Origin: Fen-1254 sp963769605 | Lineage (GTDB): Bacteria > Bacteroidota > Ignavibacteria > UBA10030 | NCBI GenBank assembly: GCA_963769605.1 | Contig: CAVYML010000004.1 | Location: forward strand, 62,001-126,000 | DNA length: 64,000 bases | Reading direction: 5' to 3' | Shown: piece after piece, positions 17,761-27,597 of the stretch | Position numbering within the stretch: the stretch's first letter is position 1 | Layout: the number at the start of each line of letters is the position of its first letter | The notes under the pieces: model-generated | What the model was told of the DNA's origin: nothing | Databases searched by the model: none | What the model saw: only the letters and a program-made list of their open reading frames with translations | Position numbers and translations under genes: made by a program

Positions 17761-17950
17761 GTTGTTCGGTTTTTTCAGTTAGTCAGTTATCAGTTATTTG
17801 GTTCCTCAATTTTTCGGTTATTAAGTTATCCAGTTATTCGGTTATTTAGTTATTGGATCATTTGGTTGTCAAGTTATTGAATCAATGTTTGCCATTAACC
17901 ATTAACCATTAACCATTTACAGTTTACAGTTTACAGTTCACAGTTTGGTG
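17761..17950. repeat. degenerate octamer/heptamer arrays filling the spacer
   Basis: The spacer holds three consecutive arrays: units of the form NNGTTATT (for example CAGTTATT, CGGTTATT, TAGTTATT, AAGTTATT) over about 17775-17880, then three copies of CCATTAAC (about 17892-17917), then TTACAGT units to the end (about 17918-17947). The first unit type is 8 bp and imperfect. The next gene starts nine bases later, so the array could affect its leader. Confidence 0.7.
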
Positions 17951-17958
17951 CTTTTAAT

Positions 17959-18867
17959 ATGAAAAAGAAAATTCAACATCGTATAGAATATATTCTTTTT
18001 CTCGGCATCGGATTTCTTATCAGACTGCTACCGGTTTTCATGCTGTACAACTTAGCGGCATTGCTGGTCGATATTCTTTATCCGCTCTTGAAGAAACGGC
18101 GAAATGTTGCATTGCAGAATCTTTTGAATGCATATCCGGAAAAACAACGCAACGAATTGGAAAAGATTGTCAGGGGTTCGTTTATTAGCGTTGCTGCAAC
18201 TTTGCTCGAATTGCTCTGGCTGCCGCGATTCACAAACGAGACTTTGAAGCAATTTATAGTCCTTGAAAATCCAGAATTCCTTAACAGTGAAATCGCATCC
18301 GGAAAAGGAAGCATTCTTATCTCGGCTCATTTCGGTAACTGGGAATTAAGCATGCAGATCGCACAGCTTTATCTTTCTGTTCCATGCATTGCTGTCGAAA
18401 AAGTTCAGGCGAATCCGCTGATTCATGATCGTATTCATGAATACCGGAAAAAATTCGGCGCTGTTGTGCTTCCGATGGAACTGAGTGTAAGGGAAATTCT
18501 TAAAACACTTCAGGCAGGAGGCGCCGTTGCGATGGCGGCTGATCAGGCTGCCGCGATGGAAAGCGTAGAAGTGGAATTCTTCGGGCGTGCTGTGCCGACG
18601 TATCAAGGACCGGCAGTCTTCAGTCTCCGGATGGGTGTTCCGATTCTCATAGGATTTGCAGTGCGGCAAAGAGACGGGACTTACCGTCTGAAGTTTCAAA
18701 AAGTTCCATCGGATGATCTAATCGGTGCATCCGAGAAAAATATTGCAGAATTGACGCAGAGGCATACTAAAATGACGGAAGAAATTATTCGTGAACATCC
18801 GGAACAGTGGATGTGGATGCATAAGCGGTGGAAACATGTGCCGGATAGGGTGCATATATCGATATGA
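17959..18867 (+). CDS. lipid A biosynthesis lauroyl/myristoyl acyltransferase family (LpxL/HtrB-like)
   Basis: The 302-residue protein has an N-terminal membrane segment and the acyltransferase motif H-x4-E as HFGNWE (His124, Glu129) in the context ILISAHFGNWEL. Further family features are AADQAA and the C-terminal EQWMWMHKRWKH. LpxL-type enzymes add secondary acyl chains to lipid A at the inner membrane. The stop overlaps the start of the heptosyltransferase gene as ATGA, which supports coupled synthesis of an LPS-like lipid. The window does not show whether lpxA-D are present. Confidence 0.88.
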   Translation: MKKKIQHRIEYILFLGIGFLIRLLPVFMLYNLAALLVDILYPLLKKRRNVALQNLLNAYPEKQRNELEKIVRGSFISVAATLLELLWLPRFTNETLKQFIVLENPEFLNSEIASGKGSILISAHFGNWELSMQIAQLYLSVPCIAVEKVQANPLIHDRIHEYRKKFGAVVLPMELSVREILKTLQAGGAVAMAADQAAAMESVEVEFFGRAVPTYQGPAVFSLRMGVPILIGFAVRQRDGTYRLKFQKVPSDDLIGASEKNIAELTQRHTKMTEEIIREHPEQWMWMHKRWKHVPDRVHISI

Positions 18868-19931
18868 TTCCGGAATTGAAAAAAATTCTTGTTATCCAGA
18901 CTGCATTTATCGGAGATGTAATTCTCACACTGCCGATGGTACAGGCGCTGAGACGGAGTTTCCCGGATGCTTCGATCGATGCTGTGGTTATCCCTCGCGT
19001 TTATGATTTGCTGGCCAATAATCCTATCATTACCTCGGTCATTTCATACGATAAAAAGCAATCGGAAAAAGGACTTATCGGATTCTTCCGTTTAGTTCAA
19101 AGATTGCGTCTCAGAAAATACGATCTCGCTGTCGTACCGCACCGCTCTTTGAGAAGCGCCTTGATTACCGGCTTGTCAAACATTCCACGAAGAATCGGAT
19201 TCGACCGGAGTGCAGGGAAGATGTTTTTTACCGACATCGTTCGATATGACTCGAACAAGCATGAAGTCGAGAGGAATTATTCTTTGCTGAAGCCGCTCGG
19301 AATAGAACTTCAGGAGAAGGAACTGCCGAAATTGTATCCCTCGGTACAGGACAGTGCAGAGGTGGACCGGTTGTTTCTATCCTGCGGGGCGAAAAGAGAA
19401 AAGCCATGGATTGCTATTGCACCCGGAACCGTCTGGAAGACAAAACAATGGCTGCCGGAAAGGTTCGCAGAAGTCGCAAAAATATTAGCGGAAAAAAGCA
19501 CGGTTGTCCTGATCGGGGGAAAAGAGGACGAAGGCATTTGTGAGGAGATATGCCGGTCGATTGGAAAGACCGGATGCATCAATTTTGCCGGTAAACTATC
19601 ACTGCTCCAGTCTGCAGAAGCTATCAAGCGATGCAGGCTGCTGCTCTCCAACGACAGCGCTCCGATGCATATGGCCGTGGCGATGGAAACTCCGGTCGTT
19701 GCTATTTTCGGAGCGACTGTTCCGGAATTCGGTTTTGCACCCTATGGAAAGAAAGACATCGTCGTAGAGACGAAGGGACTTCCATGCCGGCCCTGTTCCA
19801 TTCACGGCGGGAAGAAATGTCCGATTAAAACATTCGTGTGCATGCGTTCGATAGAATCGCAGGAAATATTAAACATTATTGAAGAAAAAATAATAGGTTC
19901 GTTATCCCGGGGGCATGAAAATGTGCTGTGA
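18864..19931 (+). CDS. GT9 family ADP-heptose:LPS heptosyltransferase-like protein
   Basis: The protein has the GT9 layout: KKILVIQTAFIGDVILTLPMVQALRRSFPDASIDAVV at the N-terminus, GTVWKTKQWLPERFAEVA in the nucleotide-sugar binding half, and LLSNDSAPMHMAVAMETPVVAIFGAT, where the family Asp-Ser-Gly/Ala-Pro motif lies. It probably transfers a heptose to the inner core of LPS on the cytoplasmic face. It overlaps the acyltransferase gene by four bases. It converges on the TonB receptor gene, with a spacer of only 32 bases and no visible terminator. Confidence 0.88.
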   Translation: MIPELKKILVIQTAFIGDVILTLPMVQALRRSFPDASIDAVVIPRVYDLLANNPIITSVISYDKKQSEKGLIGFFRLVQRLRLRKYDLAVVPHRSLRSALITGLSNIPRRIGFDRSAGKMFFTDIVRYDSNKHEVERNYSLLKPLGIELQEKELPKLYPSVQDSAEVDRLFLSCGAKREKPWIAIAPGTVWKTKQWLPERFAEVAKILAEKSTVVLIGGKEDEGICEEICRSIGKTGCINFAGKLSLLQSAEAIKRCRLLLSNDSAPMHMAVAMETPVVAIFGATVPEFGFAPYGKKDIVVETKGLPCRPCSIHGGKKCPIKTFVCMRSIESQEILNIIEEKIIGSLSRGHENVL

Positions 19932-19963
19932 CGGAGGTTCAGCGGTAAAGGAAGTTGGATTGA

Positions 19964-22708
19964 TCAAAATCGAATAGTCATTCCCAGCGTCGGCAGGATT
20001 GGCCACAGCTCCTGAGCCACGATCTCCGGGTTACCCTGATTATCGTACTGGTATGTGTAGGCCTGTATGTTCGTAAAATTAAAAAGATTGCTTATATCGA
20101 GAAAGGCGGATGAAGAGCATCCAAAAATAGTGAAGTCCTTTGAGATGCGAATATCGACTCTCTTGTATGCCGGCAGGTAAGCTGAGTTAGGATTTCCCAA
20201 TTGCCATTCCCATGAATAAGACAATTTATTATAAACTGCAATCTCTGGAGTATAAGGATATCCGCTGCCGTAGACTATCCGGGTGTTCAGGCTCCATTCT
20301 TTGCCGAGATCAAAATCGACAACCACTGCGATAGTGTTGCGCTGATCGGTATTTCTGGGGAAATAACCAAGAGTATCGTCTTGCGCCAATTTTTGTTCTG
20401 CTTTCAACCAACTATAACTTATCCATCCGGACATTCCTGATGTTGAATACATTAAATAAGCATCGAGGCCGGAGGCACTGCCGATTGCATCATTTCTTCT
20501 TGAATAATTTATTATGCCGTAGCTTGAAACGGTCGATGAAATAAGATTGCTATATGTTTTTTCATAGACTTCAAGTTTCAACTTAAGAATATTGTGCTCT
20601 TCGGCAGCTGAGATGAGATTGAAATCCGTGCCAAGAATATAATGAATTGCCCGCTGCGATTGCGTGTTGGTATCGGATGCTGTAGAGTATGCAAGCTGCT
20701 CGTAGATTGGCGATTGATAAAAATATCCCCATGCACCGCGCACGGTAATCTCCGTACTTGCCTTGTATGCAATGTTCACGCGCGGGCTCCATGTCAAGTC
20801 TTTATTAAGATCGAAATAGTCAAATCTCCCGCCGACATTAAGGATAGTTTTCTCACCGATTTGAAAAATATTTTCAAGATAACCTGCAGCTTTAAATGAC
20901 TGTGCATCCATGCTGCCGAAAACGCTGCCAAGGGCGTTTATATTCCACAGACTGTCGGTTACGATAGGGTATTTATAATCATTTGTAGAGTATGAAAAAT
21001 TTTCTTGATTGATCAGGTTCTGGAAGTAAAAGATGCGTTGGTAGCTTGCTCCTGTCGTGATACTGTAGAAATGTGCAATTTGCATATCGAACGATGAATT
21101 GAATTCCAATGTCTGAATATGAAGGTTGTTGTCGTAGAGGTGGTTGTATGTACTGTTGTAGAAAGCGCTGATGGGGCCGGTGATCGGAACGGAATGGAAA
21201 ATATTTCCATAGAGGTCGAGGTCCTGTGAATGTTCCAAATCGATTTCGTCATAATATGAAATCTCCGACTTCAAAAGAGCCGATGAAGAGATAATATCGG
21301 TATTTTGGATTGCGAACATGCTGCTGTAGTAATGGGCATGTGCCTCGCTTGAATCATGCCATGATTGCGATAACCAGCCCGAATACGTGCCTGTATTGTA
21401 CGGGTTTGTTAAGGTATTTGTAGAACTCGTTGTGGGATCATACTTGAAATCATCGCCGGCATAGATGAACTTTAACAACAGCTTATCTTGAGTGGATATA
21501 TGGTATGCCAGAACACCTTGAATGTCATAAAACGACGGATGTATTTGCGGTGCCTGATTGAGCATTTTCAAGATATATTGCGTATAGCTCTGCCTTGCGC
21601 CGATAATAAAGGATCCATCGGGTCCGATAGGTCCTTCAAGGAGTGCATCAAAATCAGTCATGCTAAGACTGGCTTGACCTTTTACTCGATCTGTAATTCC
21701 CTCTCGATATTCAATGTCGAGCACGGAACTCATCCGATCTCCACAACGGGCGCTGAAGCCACCTGTTATCAAATCCATTTTCTTAATCATATCGACATTA
21801 AAAATCCCGATACTTGCATTAGAAACTTCCTTGATATGATACGGGTCATACACTTCGGTGCCGTCGATCAAAACAAGATTCTCATTCGCATCACCGCCAT
21901 GAACATTAAACTTAGCGCTTAATTCGTTATCGTTCGAAACACCCGGAAGCATCTCGACGCTCCTGAGCACATCCGGCATGATGCCGGTGATTTTTCCGAT
22001 TGTTTCGCTTTGGAGTGAAAGCGCACTCACTTCTTTTTGACTCATTTCATCTTCATCAGGATTCGCATAAACCGTCACATCCTGCAAAAAAACATCCGTT
22101 GCAAAGAGATTTATCGAAATCTGCATATTCGCGTTTATTGAAATAGGGAGTTCCACGGTCTTATATCCGACAAAACGACAGAGAAGCGTGTCGTTCCCGG
22201 CTGGCAAATTCAGGGAGCACATTCCGTTCGAATTTGTTGTAATTCCCTGTTTTGAAACTTTGAATGTAATATTTGCGAAGACGAGCGCCTCATGTGTTGA
22301 ACCGTCGCGGACGATTCTCTGCACTTTGAATGCTTCAGGCTGAACAGTAGAATCTTTCTTTACAACGATCTGATGATCGACGCGATTAAACGTTAAACCG
22401 CATTCTTTTGCAAGCTCACGGAGAATTTTATAAAGACTTTCTTCTGCCGGATGTGTCATAACTATTTTGTGTAAAGGCAGATCTTCCTTGATATAAAAGA
22501 ATTTAAAATCGGTCTGCTGTTCGATAATCTGAAACGCTTGTTCAAGGGATACATTTTCCCCGCTTATTAGGACACGCACATTCTGCAAGCTTTTATCATC
22601 ATCAAACGACATGGCAAAGAGGCCGATCGGAAAGATAGTTTGCATGACCAACCCGATGAGCGAGCATACAATGATGTCTTGAAAAAATCCGAATACGCTA
22701 TTTTTCAT
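19964..22708 (-). CDS. TonB-dependent outer-membrane receptor with STN domain
   Basis: The 914-residue protein begins with a signal/transmembrane segment. An STN (secretin/TonB short N-terminal) domain follows at ~45-120 (VSLEQAFQIIEQQTDFKFFYIKEDLP), then a carboxypeptidase-regulatory-like domain (~130-215) and the plug (~235-360, including VEMLPGVSNDNELSAKFNVHGGDANENLVLIDGTEVYDPYH). The remainder is a beta-barrel ending in Phe (LGMTIRF). The STN domain normally touches the FecR anti-sigma, so this is a self-signalling transducer that reports ligand to the ECF sigma encoded at 27663-28250. It overlaps the FecR gene by 11 bases. No SusD partner is adjacent. The ligand is unknown. Confidence 0.9.
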   Translation of the reverse strand: MKNSVFGFFQDIIVCSLIGLVMQTIFPIGLFAMSFDDDKSLQNVRVLISGENVSLEQAFQIIEQQTDFKFFYIKEDLPLHKIVMTHPAEESLYKILRELAKECGLTFNRVDHQIVVKKDSTVQPEAFKVQRIVRDGSTHEALVFANITFKVSKQGITTNSNGMCSLNLPAGNDTLLCRFVGYKTVELPISINANMQISINLFATDVFLQDVTVYANPDEDEMSQKEVSALSLQSETIGKITGIMPDVLRSVEMLPGVSNDNELSAKFNVHGGDANENLVLIDGTEVYDPYHIKEVSNASIGIFNVDMIKKMDLITGGFSARCGDRMSSVLDIEYREGITDRVKGQASLSMTDFDALLEGPIGPDGSFIIGARQSYTQYILKMLNQAPQIHPSFYDIQGVLAYHISTQDKLLLKFIYAGDDFKYDPTTSSTNTLTNPYNTGTYSGWLSQSWHDSSEAHAHYYSSMFAIQNTDIISSSALLKSEISYYDEIDLEHSQDLDLYGNIFHSVPITGPISAFYNSTYNHLYDNNLHIQTLEFNSSFDMQIAHFYSITTGASYQRIFYFQNLINQENFSYSTNDYKYPIVTDSLWNINALGSVFGSMDAQSFKAAGYLENIFQIGEKTILNVGGRFDYFDLNKDLTWSPRVNIAYKASTEITVRGAWGYFYQSPIYEQLAYSTASDTNTQSQRAIHYILGTDFNLISAAEEHNILKLKLEVYEKTYSNLISSTVSSYGIINYSRRNDAIGSASGLDAYLMYSTSGMSGWISYSWLKAEQKLAQDDTLGYFPRNTDQRNTIAVVVDFDLGKEWSLNTRIVYGSGYPYTPEIAVYNKLSYSWEWQLGNPNSAYLPAYKRVDIRISKDFTIFGCSSSAFLDISNLFNFTNIQAYTYQYDNQGNPEIVAQELWPILPTLGMTIRF

Positions 22709-23747
22709 AAAAAACTATTTTCTTTAATTCGTTGTTTTCGCTGATTGCTTTAGAATTTAAACCCGTTGCCTTTTCGATAACCTTTACCACCGTCCAGAAT
22801 GATTCGTTTTTAATGTTTGCTCTGACAGGTCTGCCGGCTAAAGATGAATCCGCTATTTCGAACTTGACGCCAAAATATCTTTCCAGAGAAATAAACACGC
22901 TCGAGAGGGGCTCATTGTCGAATATAAGTATATTATCCTTCCATCCAATAGCTTTTTGGATATCGCACGGCCCGATGGTGCTTGATTCGTCTTCTTTACG
23001 ATAAACCAATTGTTGCGCCGGCGACAGCATCACTTTCTTTTTTCCCATAATGGATTGATTCGCTGAGACTTCAACTTTTCCCTCTTCGAGGGAAACGGTT
23101 ATATCATTTTCACGTGGGAAAGCTTTTATGTCAAACTTCGTTCCAATATCGGTTGTCGATATATTCCCCGTATGGACAACAAACGGTTTGCCGTCATTAT
23201 GCAGAATCTCAAAGTAAGCCTCTCCCTGAAGCATAACTTCGCGGGATTCCTCTCCGAAATGCACAGGATATTGAATCTTGCTGTCGGCATTCAGAGTTAT
23301 CTTCGTTCCATCAAGAAGTGTGACGATGATTCTTTCTCCCATCATCGTTGCTTTTTCATTCCATACGATTGGTTCGGCTTTTCGTATAAAGAAATGCGGC
23401 ATGAAGAACGTGCCAACGCCGATAAGGAGAAGAGCGGCAACGGATGCGGCAATTCGGAAATAGAGAGTCCGATGCAGAGGAAGATATTTATTCTTCGCAT
23501 TATTATCCCATTGAAATGCAGGATTGGAACGCCGGATCTTTTCGGTGAGCAGCTGCAGTCCGCGGTCAACATCGTATTCAAAACCGGGATCGCTTGTTGT
23601 GAATTTGTTCCACCGTTCGTTTATTCTTTCGAACAGAGCGGCATACCGTTCGCTCTTTCGTAAGGATAATAAAAGCCGAATCTCTTCGGCTGAAGCTTCG
23701 TTCGAAAGATATTTTGTTGTCAATTGTATAAACTGATCTTCATTCAT
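22698..23747 (-). CDS. FecR family anti-sigma factor
   Basis: The 349-residue protein has an N-terminal cytoplasmic helix-rich region (~1-85), one transmembrane helix (~92-112, FRIAASVAALLLIGVGTFF) and the periplasmic FecR domain (VTLLDGTKITLNADSKIQYP ... GEAYFEI ... PFVVHTG). The C-terminal ~70 residues (NEPLSSVFISLERYFGVKFEI...) are of the type found after FecR in Bacteroidota. It should hold the ECF sigma inactive until the TonB receptor STN domain signals. ATG 23747 has a GGAG Shine-Dalgarno. The expected upstream sigma gene has been pushed about 3.9 kb away by two insertion sequences. Confidence 0.92.
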   Translation of the reverse strand: MNEDQFIQLTTKYLSNEASAEEIRLLLSLRKSERYAALFERINERWNKFTTSDPGFEYDVDRGLQLLTEKIRRSNPAFQWDNNAKNKYLPLHRTLYFRIAASVAALLLIGVGTFFMPHFFIRKAEPIVWNEKATMMGERIIVTLLDGTKITLNADSKIQYPVHFGEESREVMLQGEAYFEILHNDGKPFVVHTGNISTTDIGTKFDIKAFPRENDITVSLEEGKVEVSANQSIMGKKKVMLSPAQQLVYRKEDESSTIGPCDIQKAIGWKDNILIFDNEPLSSVFISLERYFGVKFEIADSSLAGRPVRANIKNESFWTVVKVIEKATGLNSKAISENNELKKIVFYEK

Positions 23748-23775
23748 GGCTCCGCCTGGTTTTTATAAAAATACT

Positions 23776-23952
23776 GGTAATTGCTCAGCGTAATTTAACA
23801 CAATTGATTTTTTTCAGTTATCAATCCCCCTGGAGATAGTATCACATAGATGTGATTCATTTTCAGACCTCCGGCGCTTTTAAACAAAAGGGGGATTCTC
23901 TGAAAGAGAGAGGTTTATTTTTATTCTTTCAATATCACGCTGAGTAATTACC
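23776..23952. repeat. MITE-like element with ~21-bp inverted ends upstream of fecR-like gene
   Basis: GGTAATTGCTCAGCGT (23776-23791) is matched in inverted orientation at 23952-23937 (GGTAATTACTCAGCGT); over 21 bases 18 match. The outermost two bases on the right belong to the inserted IS. Inside are AATCCCCC/GGGGGATT (23823-23830 / 23890-23897) and the palindrome ATCACATAGATGTGAT (23841-23856). The right-hand 56 bases (23895-23950) recur in inverted orientation at 53526-53583. It may be a miniature transposable element or a large regulatory hairpin; it contains no gene. Confidence 0.55.
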
Positions 23953-24057
23953 TGACTTTCAGCTTGATGTATACACTAGAAAAGGTCTAAAAAGAGCAAA
24001 ATGCAAAAATCACCTCTAAAATCAGGCATATTATCGTTCTTTATCAGTAAATAATAC

Positions 24058-24095
24058 TTGACATTGATATTTGGATAGTGTATATTATATACACT
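24058..24095 (+). promoter_or_regulatory. transposase promoter with overlapping palindrome
   Basis: TTGACA (24058-24063) and TATATT (24081-24086) are separated by 17 bases, a near-consensus sigma-70 promoter. The 19-base palindrome AGTGTATATTATATACACT (24077-24095) covers the -10 box and ends at the base before ATG 24096. Transcription should start about 2-4 bases before the ATG, giving a nearly leaderless mRNA. The palindrome could be an operator for repression by the transposase. Confidence 0.65.
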
Positions 24096-25593
24096 ATGAG
24101 TTTCATAAGAAAAATAAAGCACGGTGGCAAAACATATCTTGCTGAAGTCGAAAACCAATGGATCGAAGGACATTGCGTCCAAAAGCACATTCGTTACATT
24201 GGTAAAGAGATCGATGAAAAAGTAATTTTAGCGTCATCAATTTCTAATTTTGAAGTTACAGAAATCAAGCTCTATGGACCGCTTCTTGTTCTGGATTCAC
24301 TTGCGAAAGGCATCGATTTAGAGTCGATGCTTGGAGAATATGGGAAAGAAATCTTGTCGATGGTGTATGCGCATTGCCTGGATTTTAAGAGTGTCAATAA
24401 AATGACGCAATGGTATGAACGTACAGACTTACCATTAATCCTTTCTCATGATGCACTCACGAAAGATCGGCTCTATTCGGCAATGGACTCAATCGACGAT
24501 CTTCAGGCTCATGATATTCAACGGACAATCTTTGAAAAAGTTCTTAAGCATTATCATTTACCAGTGACAGGTATTGTCTATGATGTTACCAACACATACT
24601 TGTATGGAAACAAATGTCCACTCGGTAAACTCGGCCATTCCAAGGACGGACAACCCGGGCATCCTCTCATCCAAGTTGGATTAGCCGTTACCAGGAAAGA
24701 AAGCATCCCGATCTGTCACAAGGTCTTGGATGGCAATATTCACGATACACGGATGTTTCAGGATTTCGTTACTGATTTTCGTCGATATAACATCAATGGC
24801 GGCATATTCGTATATGATCGAGGTATTTCATCTGCCCGTAACCTCAAGGATATTAAGGCACTTAGCTGGGATACGCTGTGCGGATTACCGATTAGAGGCA
24901 CACTTGCGGCAACAGTTCGCGCTCTAAGAGAGAAGAAGAATTTCGTCAACATAGGAAATCGTGTCCAGTTGAAAAAAAGTAATTTTTATGTTTGCTGCAT
25001 TCCCTATACAATTGATGATATCCACGGGATATTGGCAGTCTGTTTTAATAATGCTCAAAAACAAGAACTCCAAGAGTCGCGGTATGATGAGATACAAAAC
25101 GCAAAAGAGCTATTGCGTCAAAAGAAAACCATCAAACCGGGATTAGAAAAATATTTTGATAACAAGGGAGAAATACTCACCGATGTCGTTGCTCAAGCCG
25201 AAGAGTTCGAACGGATTTTCGTGTCTTTTTGCAACAAGAGAATTGACAAAAGAAGATTTTATCAAAATATATTTTGACAAGAATGTCATTGAGCGATCAT
25301 TTAAAACGCTTAAAGGTATTGTGAACTTACAGCCGATTCGTCATTGGTTGTACAACAGGGTGACGGCGCATGTGTTTATTTGTTATCTTTCATATTTACT
25401 ATTATCATTATTAGAGTTCCATCTCCGCAAGATTCCTATGTCGGCCGAAGAAGCACTTGAAGAGTTATCGTCGATGTATAAGGTGTATTTACGTGACGCA
25501 AAAAAGAATTTTCAATTATCTCGTATTGTAGCGTTAACGAAGAAGCAGGAACTAATTTTGAAACGTGTAAATAAAAAACTTTTGAAATTATAG
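24096..25593 (+). pseudogene. IS1634-like transposase, frameshifted
   Basis: ATG 24096 (MSFIRKIKHGGKTYLAEVE) follows the promoter directly. The first frame runs to 25277 and the second ends at 25593. The DDE-type residues are visible: Asp in GIVYDVTNTYLYG, Asp in IFVYDRGISSARN, and Glu in KNVIERSFKTLKGI, the last lying in the second frame. Skipping the C at 25212 joins EEFE to GFSCLFATREL and restores one ~498-residue protein. Reading both frames in one protein needs a +1 shift, so the copy is broken by a single-base insertion, or the sequence has an error there. Confidence 0.8.
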
Positions 25594-25700
25594 TGTATAT
25601 TTTGACCTGAAAGTCAGGTAATTACAAATACTGTACGATTAGAGTATATTGCTAAGACACAGTAAACCTCGCTCTCCTACTATTGGAAATAATAATAATT

Positions 25701-27597
25701 GAGTCCGCTCTAAAAAGGTCATAAAATACTTTGGCAAGATAATTGTATTGATAAAGAATATTACAATCAATTATCGGAAAAAACAATGTTCAAGAAAAAT
25801 GAAAAGCACAAACAGGCCGATATCTTCGGATTTTCCTCGATTCTTCCTAAGTTATACGTAGAAGAGATCGAAGAATCCAATGAGGCATCATTTTACAAAT
25901 TGATCTTTTCCAAAATTCGAGAAGAAGATTTCGCATGTTTGTATTCAGAACAATACAGTCGTCCCAATGCGCCGATCAATTGTATTATTAGTTCAATCTT
26001 GCTTCAGGCTAAACACCATTGGACAATAAATGAGTTGTTTGACAATATCAAGTTTAACCTGCTCACAAAAGTCGCGCTTGGATTACAGACAATTCACGAG
26101 GTTCCTTTCAATCAAGCAACGTTTTTCAATACACAAAATCGGTTAAATGACTACTTCGTGAAGACCGGTATCAACTTACTTGAAAAACTGTTTGACCATC
26201 TTACCGAAGATCAACTCAAAGAGCTCAAGATCAAAACAAACATCCAACGAACAGATTCATTCCAAGCGGTGTCCAATATTCGTCGATATTCCCGTCTGCA
26301 ATTGTTGGTCGAGATGCTTATCCGTGTTCATCGAGTGCTGAGCGAAGATGACCGCAAAGCGTTTGATGAGGTTTTTGCACCTTATGTAAATAAAACCTCA
26401 GGGCAATTCATTTACCGATTGGATCAAACAGCAATCCAAACGGAGTTGGAGAACATTGGTCACATTTATAAGCGGATCCATACAGAACTGTTCCCGCGCT
26501 ATCACGATATTGAAATCTTTACAATATTTGAGCGTGTCTACACTGAACACTTTACCGTTGTCGAAGAGAAGATAACATTGGTTGATGTGAAAACATTGTC
26601 AACCAATATGTTGCAATCACCCGATGATATTGAAGCAACGTATATTAAAAAGAACAATACGGCCTACCGGGGATTTGTCGTCAATGTAGTAGAAACATGC
26701 AATCCGGAGAATCAGCTGAATTTGATTACGGATATTTCTGTTTCGACGAACAATGTTGATGATTCAAAAAATCTTCATGAGCGTTTGGATAGAGTGAAGG
26801 CAAAAACACCGGAAATCGCAGAGTTGCATAACGACGGCGCATATGGATCAAACGCCAATGATATAAAATGTTCAGAGTTAGGAATCACGCAAATCCAGAC
26901 GGCGATTCGTGGCAAAGAGGCTGCAATTGAAATAACGATACAGAAAACGGATGTTGATTCATACCATGTGAGTTGCCCTTATCAGACGGTTGTTGCAACC
27001 AAAGGCAGAAAAAAATTTAGAGCGGCGTTCGATACTTCTCTCTGCGCGGCATGTCCCTTATGCGAACGATGCAATTTCGCTAAAGATCGAAGCAACAAAT
27101 TTCGTTTTTACTATTTTTGGGAAAAAGATTATCAGCGCATAAAACGAGCTCACAACATTTTGCAAATTCCACCGGAACGACGGACGCTCAGAGCCAACGT
27201 AGAGGCGACGGTCTCAGAGTTTAAGAAAAAGATGCCCAAGGATAAGCTCAAAGTTCGTGGACAATTTAAGACCATGCTCTTTGCGATTACCACTGGCATT
27301 GGTATAAACTTCGGGCGTATTGTTCGTTATATGGACGATCTTGCCATCTCTCCGGGTGAAGAAACTCAGATAGTTATGGCCACATAGAGACAAGAACAGA
27401 TGATGTATGGCTATAGTCAGCTAAGATGGCTGCCGATAGCATCATTTTTTGAAAAGGACGGATAACTGATGACGTAAAGAGACTGTTTTGAAATATCTTT
27501 CTTCCTGAAGAATTATTTTGTAAAAACAGGAGACATTTCAGATCATAAAATTTGTCAAAAGAATAAATTCTTAAATAGTGCTTTTTAGAGCGGACTC
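25701..27597 (+). mobile_element. IS1182-like insertion sequence (1897 bp)
   Basis: A perfect 17-bp inverted repeat, GAGTCCGCTCTAAAAAG (25701-25717), has its complement at 27581-27597. A 6-bp direct repeat, ATAATT, flanks both ends (25695-25700 and 27598-27603). One intact transposase gene fills most of the element. It lies 76 bases beyond the TAATTA copy of the neighbouring IS, in the same sigma-FecR spacer. The perfect ends and intact gene suggest it could still be mobile. Confidence 0.9.
25786..27387 (+). CDS. IS1182 family transposase
   Basis: The 533-residue protein starts with a DUF772-like region (YSRPNAPINCIISSILLQ... KHHWTINELFDNIKFNLLTKVALGL). A DDE transposase domain follows, with Asp in NIQRTDSFQAV, Asp in LHNDGAYGS and Glu in RANVEATVSEFKKKM. 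Cysteines around CAACPLCERC match the zinc-finger-like insertion common in this family. It is complete and in frame. Its gene lies inside perfect inverted repeats. Confidence 0.9.
   Translation: MFKKNEKHKQADIFGFSSILPKLYVEEIEESNEASFYKLIFSKIREEDFACLYSEQYSRPNAPINCIISSILLQAKHHWTINELFDNIKFNLLTKVALGLQTIHEVPFNQATFFNTQNRLNDYFVKTGINLLEKLFDHLTEDQLKELKIKTNIQRTDSFQAVSNIRRYSRLQLLVEMLIRVHRVLSEDDRKAFDEVFAPYVNKTSGQFIYRLDQTAIQTELENIGHIYKRIHTELFPRYHDIEIFTIFERVYTEHFTVVEEKITLVDVKTLSTNMLQSPDDIEATYIKKNNTAYRGFVVNVVETCNPENQLNLITDISVSTNNVDDSKNLHERLDRVKAKTPEIAELHNDGAYGSNANDIKCSELGITQIQTAIRGKEAAIEITIQKTDVDSYHVSCPYQTVVATKGRKKFRAAFDTSLCAACPLCERCNFAKDRSNKFRFYYFWEKDYQRIKRAHNILQIPPERRTLRANVEATVSEFKKKMPKDKLKVRGQFKTMLFAITTGIGINFGRIVRYMDDLAISPGEETQIVMAT

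Larger units (their letters stand above)
23951..25618 (+). mobile_element. IS1634-like insertion sequence (1668 bp)
   Basis: The ends are inverted: CCTGACTTTCAG at 23951-23962 and its exact complement at 25607-25618; the match continues imperfectly to 28 bases (23 of 28). The 6-bp direct repeat TAATTA flanks both ends (23945-23950 and 25619-25624). The single transposase gene is split by one frameshift. The terminal CCTGACTT is shared with the IS at 33428-35298, which supports a common family. It sits between the ECF sigma and FecR genes, exactly at the edge of an inverted-repeat element. Confidence 0.85.

Noticed and set aside
23841..23856. ATCACATAGATGTGAT as a CRP/FNR-type operator
   Set aside because: The half-site order and 2-base spacing do not fit TGTGA-N6-TCACA, and it lies inside a MITE-like element.
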